Source: JANQHS01 sp965227315 (GTDB lineage Bacteria; Bacteroidota; Bacteroidia; Cytophagales; CCMP332). From it: a stretch of DNA of 64,000 bases. Under the pieces are notes generated by a model. It was not told the DNA's origin, did not search any database, and was given only the letters and a program-made list of their open reading frames with translations. This document shows positions 19,096 through 27,618 of the stretch, in pieces. The position numbers and the translations under genes were made by a program. Location of the stretch: contig OZ245737.1 of assembly GCA_965227315.1 (NCBI GenBank), positions 1,054,001 to 1,118,000 of the forward strand. The letters run 5' to 3'. Within the stretch, counting starts at the first letter, position 1. Every line of letters begins with the position of its first letter.

Positions 19096-20166
19096 TTGAA
19101 GGAAAAATTGAAAATTGGAACTAAACCAAAAGCAAAGAGGCAACACTTTGTCCCAAAGTTTTATTTAAGAAACTTTTCTGAGAGGGGGTATCCGAAACCA
19201 AAGTCAATAGGTCTATTTAATCCAAAAAACAAAATATTTCTTTCTTCAGCTTCAATTAGGAACCAATGTCAACGGGATTATTTCTATGAAGAGACTGGCG
19301 AACTAGAAGCTCTTCTATCAGAACTTGAGGGATTAGCCTCAAAGGAGATTAGGCAAATAATTGAAAGAGAGGAATTATCAAAGCCTTATTCAGAAGGCCT
19401 TGGAAATCTTTTATTCTTTATTACTGTCCAGGTATTAAGAACTGAAAAGGCAGTGGAAAATTTAGAAAAGAGTACAAATGACATGTTCCATGAGGCCTAC
19501 CAATACGACTCACGTTATAAAGACTCTTGGAAAAACTTAAAGGTTGGATATAGCAACCCTGCGCTTTTTTCATTAAGTGTTTTAAAAAAGACTGGCTACG
19601 ATTTGCTATTTGATTTGGAAGTTAAGATCCTGAGAAACAATACCAAACTCCCTTTCATTACCTCAGATGACCCAGTAGTAAAGTACAACCAGTTTTTTGA
19701 AAAAAAGAAAATTGAAGGAAGCGGTTTGGGTTTAAGCTGCAAAGGCCTACAAATTTTTTTCCCAGTTAATGGGAAACATATGGTCCATATTTATGATAGG
19801 TGGGCCTACCGGGTGGGAACAAAAAGGGATAAAGTAGTGAAACTTGAGAATGAAGCGGAAATTAATTCATTGAACCTACTTCAAGTACTCAATTCCCACA
19901 ACAACTTATTCTTTGGATCCAAAGTATCAGAGCAGTATATGAGAAAATTGTTTGAAAGGTCAAGAAAGTTTACCAAAACGGGGCCTGGAGAAACTAAATC
20001 CTTTCCTCAATCAAAGAAAGAGGGAGGACCTGATCGAATCATATTAATGTCAATTGGAGCAGATCCAAATATTGACCTGAAAGTCTCAAAAATAACCTTT
20101 ACTAAGAATGCTAAGCGTTTTAAACCTTCAGGTTGGGTTACTTACTTAAGAGGAAGAAAATACTAA
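19096..20166 (+). CDS. DUF4238 family protein
   Basis: A 356-residue cytosolic protein with the DUF4238 signature near its N-terminus (KRQHFVPKFYLRNFS, residues ~14-28) and the family's ITSDDPVV motif in the middle (about residue 189). The start must be a TTG (19096 or 19108): a TGA lies in frame at 19081 and the first in-frame ATG falls well inside the conserved region. No membrane segments. DUF4238 proteins have no firmly established function and are often found in variable genomic islands. Here the gene is AT-rich, divergent from a nuclease-helicase and close to a tRNA gene, in keeping with such an island. Confidence 0.82.
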   Translation: MKEKLKIGTKPKAKRQHFVPKFYLRNFSERGYPKPKSIGLFNPKNKIFLSSASIRNQCQRDYFYEETGELEALLSELEGLASKEIRQIIEREELSKPYSEGLGNLLFFITVQVLRTEKAVENLEKSTNDMFHEAYQYDSRYKDSWKNLKVGYSNPALFSLSVLKKTGYDLLFDLEVKILRNNTKLPFITSDDPVVKYNQFFEKKKIEGSGLGLSCKGLQIFFPVNGKHMVHIYDRWAYRVGTKRDKVVKLENEAEINSLNLLQVLNSHNNLFFGSKVSEQYMRKLFERSRKFTKTGPGETKSFPQSKKEGGPDRIILMSIGADPNIDLKVSKITFTKNAKRFKPSGWVTYLRGRKY

Positions 20167-20232
20167 CCAGCATTACCTCGTTTGTTTCCTTAAAAGAAAA
20201 AATCTCTAAATCCACCACTTGGGGGTAAAATA

Positions 20233-20256
20233 GCAGTCCGTAGGAGGATCGATCCA
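20233..20256 (-). repeat. Partial copy of the tRNA-Glu 3' end (acceptor and T-arm relic)
   Basis: On the minus strand this segment ends CCTACGGACTGC exactly as the intact tRNA-Glu gene does at 20421 and below, and the preceding bases GGATCGATCCT align with the T-loop TTCGATTCCCC with a few changes. It lies about 165 bases beyond the intact tRNA, beside the accessory gene pair. Copies of tRNA 3' ends are typical scars of site-specific integration, but so short a match could also be a repeat family. Confidence 0.45.
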
Positions 20257-20290
20257 CGCCTCCATTTCATTTCGGCGGACAAGCGTTAAG

Positions 20291-20311
20291 AATTGATCCT
20301 GTGGATCAATT
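20291..20311. repeat. Perfect short inverted repeat
   Basis: AATTGATCC, loop TGT, GGATCAATT. It lacks a T run and lies between the tRNA relic and the tRNA terminator. Role unknown. Confidence 0.5.
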
Positions 20312-20386
20312 TAGTGAGAGGCCAGGGAGAGAGAAATGGTTTTAGGAAAACCTTTTCGAACGGGCAGGGTTGCCCCAAGGACAAAC

Positions 20387-20416
20387 GAAAAAAGCCCGGC
20401 AAAACCGGGCTTTTTG
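20387..20416 (-). terminator. Intrinsic terminator after tRNA-Glu
   Basis: AGCCCGG (20393-20399) pairs with CCGGGCT (20405-20411) around a short loop. Read on the minus strand the stem is followed by a run of T, placed directly downstream of tRNA-Glu. A T run also follows on the plus strand, so it may work in both directions and stop the DUF4238 transcript. Confidence 0.8.
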
Positions 20417-20420
20417 AGTG

Positions 20421-20492
20421 CAGTCCGTAGGGGAATCGAACCCCTGTTACCAGGATGAAAACCTGGCGTCCTAACCCCTAGACGAACGGACC
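20421..20492 (-). tRNA. tRNA-Glu (anticodon TTC)
   Basis: The minus strand folds as a complete tRNA: acceptor GGTCCGT with ACGGACT (first pair G-T), D-arm with AGGGGTTAG, anticodon stem CCAGG/CCTGG around the loop TTTTCAT giving anticodon TTC, and T-arm CAGGGG-TTCGATT-CCCCT. The discriminator base is G at 20421, and CCA is not encoded. A terminator follows directly and a promoter lies about 200 bases upstream. Between promoter and tRNA is a tRNA-Glu relic. Confidence 0.96.
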
Positions 20493-20553
20493 ATATTCAA
20501 AATTTCAATCTCTTACATCATGGAGCTTTTTCCATGACATATTCTCTCTCCTC

Positions 20554-20641
20554 AAACCTGGCTGCCGATAGGCTCTGCTATCGGAACTAACCCCTGGACG
20601 CCTGCCCGCCAAAAGGGAATACCCGAAGGCGGGAACGGACC
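20554..20641 (-). pseudogene. tRNA-Glu relic broken by two hairpin insertions
   Basis: Read on the minus strand, the pieces of the intact tRNA-Glu occur in order: GGTCCGTT (20641-20634), then a foreign stretch of 33 bases, then CGTCCAGGGGTTAG (one mismatch to the intact D-arm), then a second foreign hairpin (CCGATAG...CTATCGG), then GCCAGGTTT, after which similarity is lost. The first insert is a palindrome with CCCGCC and GGCGGG arms. The relic starts about 50 bases downstream of a strong promoter match, where a tRNA would be expected. This suggests a former tandem tRNA-Glu pair whose first copy was destroyed. Confidence 0.65.
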
Positions 20642-20691
20642 GTGTTAGAAAGAATCAACCCCGTTTTGAACAAGGCTGAAAAATTGAGGTG

Positions 20692-20723
20692 CAAAGATAA
20701 ATTTATGATGTCAATTTCACAAA
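20692..20723 (-). promoter_or_regulatory. Promoter of the tRNA-Glu transcript
   Basis: On the minus strand TTTG (20723-20720), a spacer of 20 bases, and TATCTTTG (20699-20692) match the Bacteroidota TTTG / TAnnTTTG promoter at every defined position. Transcription would pass through the tRNA relic and the intact tRNA-Glu to the terminator at 20387-20416. Confidence 0.7.
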
Positions 20724-20839
20724 GCAGGAATCAAAGAAAAATTAAAACCCCTTCCATCTTTTCACCCTACCACCCATAAATGTATGCTGGAACGAATACC
20801 CAGCTATGTTTACATTTAGGCCCCAAATCCAATCCCATC

Positions 20840-22669
20840 ATGAATATCCAGAGCTTTCAAAGAATCCCCCTGATCATATTCTGTTGCTTTTTGATCTTTT
20901 CCTGCACGGAAAAGAAAGAAGAGCAGGGCGACAATCATGAAGAGAAGATCGGGCAGGTGGAAAACGGCCTGACCTATCCGGTGGTGATCAAAGGGGATAA
21001 TCCCTTCAACATCAGGGAAAGAATGGCCCATTATGGGGTTCCGGGGCTCAGCATCGCGGTGATCCATGACTTCGTGATCGTTTGGGCAAAGAGCTATGGA
21101 GTGATGGATTCCACGACTATGGAAGAGGTCAGCAATGAGACCCTTTTCCAGGCAGGGTCCATCTCAAAGCCCGTCGCCGCCATGGGAGCACTAAAGGCGG
21201 TGATGGATGGAAAAATAGAGCTGGAAAATCCGATCAATGATTATCTGAGCAGTTGGAAGGTCCCGGAGAACGAATTCAATCAGGAAGAAAAAGTCACTCT
21301 CGGAAGGATTCTGAGTCATACCGCAGGGCTTACTGTCCACGGCTTCCTGGGCTATACCATTCATCAGGATGTTCCTTCGCTGGTTCAGATCCTGGATGGA
21401 GAAGCTCCTGCAAACTCCCCTGCCATCAGGGTTTTCAGAGAACCGGGAATCGATTATAAATATTCAGGCGGAGGGTTCACTATCATGCAGCAGATGATGA
21501 TCGACCAATATGGAAAGAGCTATCCCGAGATCCAGCAGGATCTGGTACTCGGCCCCCTGGACATGACCCATAGCACCTATGAGCAACCTCTTCCTCCGGA
21601 AAAGCTGAAAAAAGCTGCTGCCGGTTACCTGCCCAACAGGACCATGACCACCGGTAAAAGACATACATATCCTGAAATGGCCGCGGCCGGTTTGTGGACC
21701 ACCGCAGAAGATCTTGCCAAATTCGCGCTGGATCTTCAGCTGTGCATCCAGGGAAAAGAATGCAAAGTCTTAAGTCAGGAATGGGCGGATCAGATGACCA
21801 CAGCATATTTTGAAGATTTCATAGGACTTGGGATCTTTCTTGATATCCGGGATGGGGAGACCTATTTCGAACATAGTGGATGGGATGAAGGGTTCACCGC
21901 CAATATGATCGCCCATCGGGAAAAAGGATATGGAGTGGTCATCCTGACAAATGGAAACAAACCTCCTTTTAACCAGGAGCTGACCCGTGCCGTGGCCAGA
22001 GCATATGAATGGGATAAGTTCATGCCCGAAGACTTTGAAGCAATTCCCTTAGCCCGGGAGGAGATCACTGAACTTACCGGCCGTTATAAGTACGATAACA
22101 GCGAGCTCATTACCGTCTTTGAGGAAGATGGCAAACTCTACATGAAATACCTTTTCGAGGATCCAATGGAGATCACCAGGATCTCAGAAACGGACTTTAC
22201 CCGTCGCGAAAGGACTTCCAGGATCCGTTTTGTTGAAAATCCGGAAGATGGAAAAAGCTACTTTGCATTTCCCAACGATGAGGGAGAGGTGGAATTGAAC
22301 CATCCCAAACTCGGTGAAGATGAGATATTGCCAATCGAACATCTGATCGCAGGGAACTATGAGAAGGCGGAAGAAGATATCCTCGCTCTGCAGCAGGAGG
22401 ATCCCGATGAAAGTGGCATTGATGAAGGAAGGCTGAACAACCTCGGCTATGAACTTCTTTATGACAATAAAATTGATCTCGCCATTTCAGTATTCAGGAT
22501 CAATGTTGCCCTGTATCCCGAATCATCCAATACCTATGACAGCCTTGGAGAAGCCTATATGGAAAATGGTGAAGATGAATTGGCGATCAAGTACTACCGG
22601 ATATCACTGGATATGGATCCGGAAAACAACAACGCCCGGGAGATGCTCAAAAAACTGGGAGCCAGCTGA
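20840..22669 (+). CDS. Lipoprotein serine hydrolase (beta-lactamase class C fold) with C-terminal TPR
   Basis: I place the start at 20840, where MNIQSFQRIPLIIFCCFLIFSC gives a lipobox with the acylated cysteine at 22; the open frame begins 60 bases earlier. The 609-residue protein has a beta-lactamase-family catalytic domain (about residues 55-390): S107-I-S-K110 as the SxxK motif, a YSG in IDYKYSGGGF as the second motif, and HSG in FEHSGWDEGF as the third. A small beta domain follows, and the last ~110 residues are TPR-like (LYPESSNTYDSLGEAYMENG). It is more likely a peptidase or esterase than a true antibiotic-degrading enzyme. Substrate unknown. Confidence 0.88.
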   Translation: MNIQSFQRIPLIIFCCFLIFSCTEKKEEQGDNHEEKIGQVENGLTYPVVIKGDNPFNIRERMAHYGVPGLSIAVIHDFVIVWAKSYGVMDSTTMEEVSNETLFQAGSISKPVAAMGALKAVMDGKIELENPINDYLSSWKVPENEFNQEEKVTLGRILSHTAGLTVHGFLGYTIHQDVPSLVQILDGEAPANSPAIRVFREPGIDYKYSGGGFTIMQQMMIDQYGKSYPEIQQDLVLGPLDMTHSTYEQPLPPEKLKKAAAGYLPNRTMTTGKRHTYPEMAAAGLWTTAEDLAKFALDLQLCIQGKECKVLSQEWADQMTTAYFEDFIGLGIFLDIRDGETYFEHSGWDEGFTANMIAHREKGYGVVILTNGNKPPFNQELTRAVARAYEWDKFMPEDFEAIPLAREEITELTGRYKYDNSELITVFEEDGKLYMKYLFEDPMEITRISETDFTRRERTSRIRFVENPEDGKSYFAFPNDEGEVELNHPKLGEDEILPIEHLIAGNYEKAEEDILALQQEDPDESGIDEGRLNNLGYELLYDNKIDLAISVFRINVALYPESSNTYDSLGEAYMENGEDELAIKYYRISLDMDPENNNAREMLKKLGAS

Positions 22670-22676
22670 CGCGTAC

Positions 22677-23060
22677 TTATTCGGTTCCTGTTTTCTTGAT
22701 TAAAATATTGATGATCAGGTCCTCATTGACCAGGGATGAAAGGGTAAGGCTATCGTTGGCCAGTTCATAGTCCCATTTCTTGGAATAAGGCCCCAGATCA
22801 GGTATTTCACCCTTAATTGTGATCTTTTTCTTCTCCGGATCAATTGCATAGCTTCCTTTGTCCTTACCATTGGTCCAAACCATGTTCTCATCAAAAGTAT
22901 AGGTGTAACTGGCGGGACTTCCGGGCTCGATCGACATAGGATCGGAATTGGCGTCCATCTGGTAGGAGACCAGGTCCCAACTGCCGATAATTTTTTCGTT
23001 GTCGGGCCTGGGGCCGCATGCAACGAATAGAACCAGAGGAAGGAATTTCAGGTATTTCAT
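22677..23060 (-). CDS. Small lipocalin-like lipoprotein
   Basis: A 127-residue lipoprotein: signal MKYLKFLPLVLFVAC with the acylated cysteine at 15, then a lipocalin-like start IIGSWDLVSYQMD and alternating strands (YTYTFDENMVWTNGKDKGSYAID). Such small lipocalin-like lipoproteins are common in Bacteroidota and their ligands are mostly unknown. It converges with the serine hydrolase gene, leaving only seven bases between the stops. Confidence 0.75.
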   Translation of the reverse strand: MKYLKFLPLVLFVACGPRPDNEKIIGSWDLVSYQMDANSDPMSIEPGSPASYTYTFDENMVWTNGKDKGSYAIDPEKKKITIKGEIPDLGPYSKKWDYELANDSLTLSSLVNEDLIINILIKKTGTE

Positions 23061-23124
23061 AAAAATCGAATTCTGGATTGCGAATTTACAAATTCCAGTC
23101 TCTGACTCGAAGCACGGAATATGC

Positions 23125-23862
23125 TCATCTTGGAAATTTTTCCCTGATCCTTCTCACGACTCCCATATCCAGATATTCTATCAAACCTTCGGGCCTGTCT
23201 GCTGAACCCAGGGAATCCGGCTTGCCGCCCTGCTCATTCATCAGGCTTTTTCTGAAAGTCCTTGCCGAAAAGTGTATGGATCGTACGCCGGTTTCCTCCA
23301 CAAGCTGTCCCACATTTTCCTCATTGATACCTGCACCGGCCATGATGTCGATGCGCTCACCAGCCTGCTCCACCAATTTCCTGATCAATGCTCTTCCCTC
23401 AAAGGCTTTGTCAGCCTGGCCGGAGCTCAGGAGCCGATCAAAACCCAGAGCAATGATCTCTTCAAGGGAATCCTTAGGACTCCTGCAAACATCGAATGCT
23501 CTGTGAAAGGTTGTGGAGAAGCCCTTGCAAGATCTGATCAACTCATCACATCTTTCCCGATCAACAGAGCCATTCTGGTCCAGAATTCCAAACACAAATC
23601 CTTCGACTCCCAAGGGTGCGAAGGTCTCAATTTCATTCTTCATCACTCCGAACTCAGACGATGTATACAAAAAGTCCCCTCCCCTTGGGCGGATCATACA
23701 CATCAGCGATTTGTTGGTCATGCTCCTGATCTCTTTGACCATCCCATAGGAAGGTGTTGTGCCTCCTGAAGCGGAATCTGCGCAAAGTTCAAGTCGATCG
23801 GCACCTGCCTCCAGAGCGGCAATTGCTGTTTCAATGTTGAAGACTGGAATCTCTATGACCAT
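23125..23862 (-). CDS. cutC: CutC family protein
   Basis: I place the start at 23862 (MVIEIPVFN), since upstream codons to 23913 are not conserved-looking. The 245-residue product is a TIM-barrel protein of the CutC family: AGADRLELC, GGTTPSYG, IRPRGGDFLY, GVEGFVFGIL, TFHRAFD, RLLSSGQ and IMAGAGI are family motifs. CutC was named for copper homeostasis in E. coli, but the direct role in copper handling is disputed. No copper genes are nearby. Confidence 0.93.
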   Translation of the reverse strand: MVIEIPVFNIETAIAALEAGADRLELCADSASGGTTPSYGMVKEIRSMTNKSLMCMIRPRGGDFLYTSSEFGVMKNEIETFAPLGVEGFVFGILDQNGSVDRERCDELIRSCKGFSTTFHRAFDVCRSPKDSLEEIIALGFDRLLSSGQADKAFEGRALIRKLVEQAGERIDIMAGAGINEENVGQLVEETGVRSIHFSARTFRKSLMNEQGGKPDSLGSADRPEGLIEYLDMGVVRRIREKFPR

Positions 23863-24010
23863 GGATGATGATTGAAATCCTGAACGGGAACAAAGTAAAG
23901 TCGCTATCCCCAATTAAGGGATAATTGCCTGATGCTTTGTAAATTGACAATGCTATTCCGTTGAAGTATTGAGAAAATCACGCTTGATAGGATAGAGACA
24001 AAGCTATTAA

Positions 24011-27000
24011 ATGAGAATCCATCGTCTCCTTTATATCTTATTTCTGGTCCATTTTATCTCCCAGGCAAGAGCCGACCATATAGTCGGGGGTGAGATTCTC
24101 ATTGAGCACCTCATAGATTATGATTACCGAATACGAGTGAATATTTACCGGGATGGTAGCGGTATCCTGCCCCCCCTGGTTGCGAATGTTGAGGTCTTCG
24201 AAAGGGGGACCGGTGGGCTAAATCCTTACCTGCAAAAAGTAATTGTCGCTCCGCTGATCTCAGATACCCAGGTCCCCTCCTATACACCGGATTGCACCAA
24301 TACACTGATCAATATCGAGCGCTGGTATTACGAGGTGGATATCACCCTTGATCCGGACTCCTTTAGTCATCCTTCAGGCTATCTGTTCGTTTGGAGGGAT
24401 TGTTGTCGCAATCAAAATCTTACCAACATCATCTCTCCCCTATCCACCGGACAAGCCATCATGACCCTTTTTCCTCCCATCAGGGATGCAGCAGGAAGCC
24501 AGGTGATCAACAGCACGCCCAACCTTTCCTTTCCTGTTTCGGAATACGGTTGCGTTGGCCAATTGTTTTACATGGACTTTGGAGGTAGCGATCCGGATGG
24601 TGATTCTCTGGCCTTTGAAATGTTCGCCCCCCGGACTTACGGGGCGGTTATAGGCGGAACTGTCAGTCCGCAACATGATCCCTATGCTGATCCGCTCACC
24701 ATGACCCCGTCGATCATTTGGGTACCGAACTTTTCGGAAGATGATGCGATCCATGGATTCTCAGGACCTCCTGATCCTGCTCCTGACAGACTGCAGGTCG
24801 ATGAGAAAACAGGCATGCTGAGGGTAACCCCCAGGGATCCTGGCCTGCACCTTTATGGCATAGTCTGTAAGGAGTACAGGGATATCAACGGAGATGGGGA
24901 AAAGGAAATAATCGGAAGCGTTTACAGAGATTATCAGTTACCCATAGTATCCGGATGCTCATTTCCCGATACCCTTGACGGACCGGTTCCGGTCAATGCC
25001 GGAACAGACCCCGGAGATACGATCATCGTTCCGGGAATCGCGAATCAGCGGGAGGTTTGCTTCAAGGTTTGGGATTCCGATTATAGTTCGGCGAATCCCA
25101 TCGGCATGCATGCAACATTTCAGGTTCATCCACAGAATTTCCCCGATGGATTTATCGAGTACAGTCCAAAAGACTATACCTTCTCCAGCGAATCCGATAC
25201 GGCCACGATCTGCATAAAATTCCTGGGTTGCGCCAAATCGGAGGATGAGCCCTTAAGGCTGACCATCATCACTACCAAGGGAAATTGCCCTCTACCCTAT
25301 CAGGATTCCACGGATTGGTTTTTTGAGGTAGAAGAACTACCCTACAATCCATCGGATGTCGAAGTTGAAACCTTTAATTACGATCCGAACTATATCCAAT
25401 TTCCTCCATTTAATCTTGGAAATCCACAGGACACATTTGTATCCTTTCAGATAAGGCCGCAATGGGAGATCGAAATTGATTTTTTGACCATTGACTCCAC
25501 CAACGATACAGTGGTTCAATTTCTCCAGGGAGATGGTTTCCACGCCATCAATTCCGGCATGCAATTGTACAATCAGAAACACAGCGACACGATAAAGGGA
25601 AGTGACACGCTCAGAGCCCGGTTTAGATGGAATCCCGGATGCAAGTTCTTTCAAATTGGAAAAGGAGTGGTAAATCTTGTGACCATGGACAGGTTTTGCA
25701 ATGAGGCCATCAATGTCAGACCTATCCATTTTGAAATCATCAAAACCAATGAGCTTCCCATATTAACTCCAAAGGAGGTTCTCTTTGACAGCAGCCAATA
25801 CAAATTCCATGATTTCGATCCGGTCAGCCAACCGGATACTTTCATGACTTTCGAGATCAGTACCAGTCAGGAAATCGAATTTACCCTGCTTACAGTGGAC
25901 TCAGCCGCAGATTCGATCGTCCAATATCTTGAAGGCGTAGATTTTAATCCAAGTGCGGTTGGAATGCAATTCTTCAATGCGAATCAAAACAAGGTACTGG
26001 TAGCAGAGGACAGCCTGACCGCCACATTCAAATGGAAACCACGTTGCGAATTCTTCGATGCAGGAGGAGGGCAGGTCAACCTTATCACGGACGATCGTTT
26101 TTGCGAAGGCAGAACGATAGTCAGACCAATATTTTTCAAGATCATCCCCGATAATACGCTTGCCGATGTCTCGGCTACGAGCGTGGATTTCCCTGAAAAT
26201 CGTTATTCTTTTCCCGAGTCCGATTCCAGTTCAAATAATGATACGTTCATGGTTTTTCAGATCAGACCCAAATGGACCATAGAACTGGACCTGCAGACAT
26301 TGGATCCCGATGAGGATAGTTTGGAACAATATATACGGGGAGTTGGGTTTGACAGCAAAGAGCTTGGAATGGAATTTTTCAACAATTCGCATCGGGATAC
26401 CCTGATCGGGATAGGCAGGCTTCTGTCCACTTTTAAATGGACTCCGGGCTGCGAATTTTTTGGTCCGGGCGGCGGGGAGTTTCAATTGGTGACCCGGGAA
26501 AAACATTGCGGAAAGGAGGTTAGCACCAGAAGGATATTCTTTGAAATCCTGACAGATAACCAGGCGCCGAAGATTGTCGGCCGAATCGGGAACCATCCCC
26601 AAAGGACTGAGGCCTCGGTGACACCCAAGGATCAATATTTTAACAAACAGGTGGGTGAAAGCCTGGTTTTTGACTATTGGAGTTCAGATGGGGATGCCGA
26701 TCAGTTATACGTTTATTACAAGTTTGAAGATCTGAATCCAAATCAAACGTTTCAATACCTGAATCAATTGGGGATAGACATCGGAAATCGACTGAGCAAT
26801 CCGGGCGACAGTGCTTTGAGTTCAACCTTTTTCTGGTCTTCCAACAACATCGATTGCGAAGCATTTGAAAGATTCAATGAAAACTCACCCCTGGAAATAA
26901 TGGTCTTCGCAATAGATTCAAGCTGCCTGAGCGAACGGGATAGCTCCCTGTTGACCATTGAGATCAATGACGGCGAGGGGCCATATTTCAAGGTTAGAGA

Positions 27001-27613
27001 TGACGAGGGCCTGGAACAAGAAATCAACAACAATGAAGTCACCATCAATTCCAAGGCATCCGAGATCCGTTTTTCCGTGATCGCCAGGGATGACGATGAA
27101 CTCAACATAGGTGCCGGTGAAACAAGGTATGACGAGGTGAAAATGACTTTTGAACCCCATAGGTTTTCTTTCGAAGAGAAGGATATTTATACCGAGCCCT
27201 TTCATATTCCCATTTATGTAGAACGATCGGATTCCGTCGACTTCGTTTGGGAACCAAAATGTGAGGACAGAAATTCCGATCCCCTGAAGATCAACTTTCT
27301 TGCGGAGGATAGATCCTGCCAGGGATTCACTGAAAAGCTCTATGTGTGGCTTGAAGCGGAAACCGAACTGGGATTCCCGAATATCATAACTCCAAATGGA
27401 GATGGAGCCAATGATTACCTCGAACTCTTCAACTCAGGTCAATACTGTGGTTTTGAAGGCATTAAAATATTCAATCGCTGGGGTGCACAGGTGTTTTCAT
27501 CCAACGATAAAAACTTCCAATTCGGAGCCGAGCAACTTCCGGCCGGCGACTATTACTATTCCATACGTTTCGAAAGCAAGACAGTGACACAAACCCTGAC
27601 AGTTATCAAGTAA
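24011..27613 (+). CDS. Large secreted T9SS type-B cargo protein with three internal repeats
   Basis: A 1200-residue surface protein. Signal peptide at residues 1-21 (ending SQARA), followed by the conserved Bacteroidota start ADHIVGGEI. Residues ~22-440 hold Ig/cadherin-like domains (a SDPDGDSLAF motif near 195). Residues ~450-850 contain three repeats of about 125-140 residues (starts near 450, 588 and 725), each with DTFxxFxI, a two-cysteine strand (PGCKFF/PRCEFF/PGCEFF) and a final RxIxFxI. The tail (about 1118-1200: IITPNGDGANDY, IFNRWGAQVF, TLTVIK) is a gliding-motility type T9SS type-B sorting domain. Probably an adhesin or matrix protein. Confidence 0.9.
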   Translation: MRIHRLLYILFLVHFISQARADHIVGGEILIEHLIDYDYRIRVNIYRDGSGILPPLVANVEVFERGTGGLNPYLQKVIVAPLISDTQVPSYTPDCTNTLINIERWYYEVDITLDPDSFSHPSGYLFVWRDCCRNQNLTNIISPLSTGQAIMTLFPPIRDAAGSQVINSTPNLSFPVSEYGCVGQLFYMDFGGSDPDGDSLAFEMFAPRTYGAVIGGTVSPQHDPYADPLTMTPSIIWVPNFSEDDAIHGFSGPPDPAPDRLQVDEKTGMLRVTPRDPGLHLYGIVCKEYRDINGDGEKEIIGSVYRDYQLPIVSGCSFPDTLDGPVPVNAGTDPGDTIIVPGIANQREVCFKVWDSDYSSANPIGMHATFQVHPQNFPDGFIEYSPKDYTFSSESDTATICIKFLGCAKSEDEPLRLTIITTKGNCPLPYQDSTDWFFEVEELPYNPSDVEVETFNYDPNYIQFPPFNLGNPQDTFVSFQIRPQWEIEIDFLTIDSTNDTVVQFLQGDGFHAINSGMQLYNQKHSDTIKGSDTLRARFRWNPGCKFFQIGKGVVNLVTMDRFCNEAINVRPIHFEIIKTNELPILTPKEVLFDSSQYKFHDFDPVSQPDTFMTFEISTSQEIEFTLLTVDSAADSIVQYLEGVDFNPSAVGMQFFNANQNKVLVAEDSLTATFKWKPRCEFFDAGGGQVNLITDDRFCEGRTIVRPIFFKIIPDNTLADVSATSVDFPENRYSFPESDSSSNNDTFMVFQIRPKWTIELDLQTLDPDEDSLEQYIRGVGFDSKELGMEFFNNSHRDTLIGIGRLLSTFKWTPGCEFFGPGGGEFQLVTREKHCGKEVSTRRIFFEILTDNQAPKIVGRIGNHPQRTEASVTPKDQYFNKQVGESLVFDYWSSDGDADQLYVYYKFEDLNPNQTFQYLNQLGIDIGNRLSNPGDSALSSTFFWSSNNIDCEAFERFNENSPLEIMVFAIDSSCLSERDSSLLTIEINDGEGPYFKVRDDEGLEQEINNNEVTINSKASEIRFSVIARDDDELNIGAGETRYDEVKMTFEPHRFSFEEKDIYTEPFHIPIYVERSDSVDFVWEPKCEDRNSDPLKINFLAEDRSCQGFTEKLYVWLEAETELGFPNIITPNGDGANDYLELFNSGQYCGFEGIKIFNRWGAQVFSSNDKNFQFGAEQLPAGDYYYSIRFESKTVTQTLTVIK

Positions 27614-27618
27614 AGATC

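Larger units (their letters stand above)
20167..20420. other. Intergenic region downstream of tRNA-Glu with tRNA-like relic and hairpins
   Basis: This stretch carries a tRNA-Glu 3'-end-like relic (20233-20256), a perfect 9-bp inverted repeat at 20291-20311 (AATTGATCC, loop TGT, GGATCAATT) and the tRNA terminator (20387-20416). No coding frame is visible. It forms the boundary between the AT-rich helicase/DUF4238 island and the tRNA. Confidence 0.6.
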
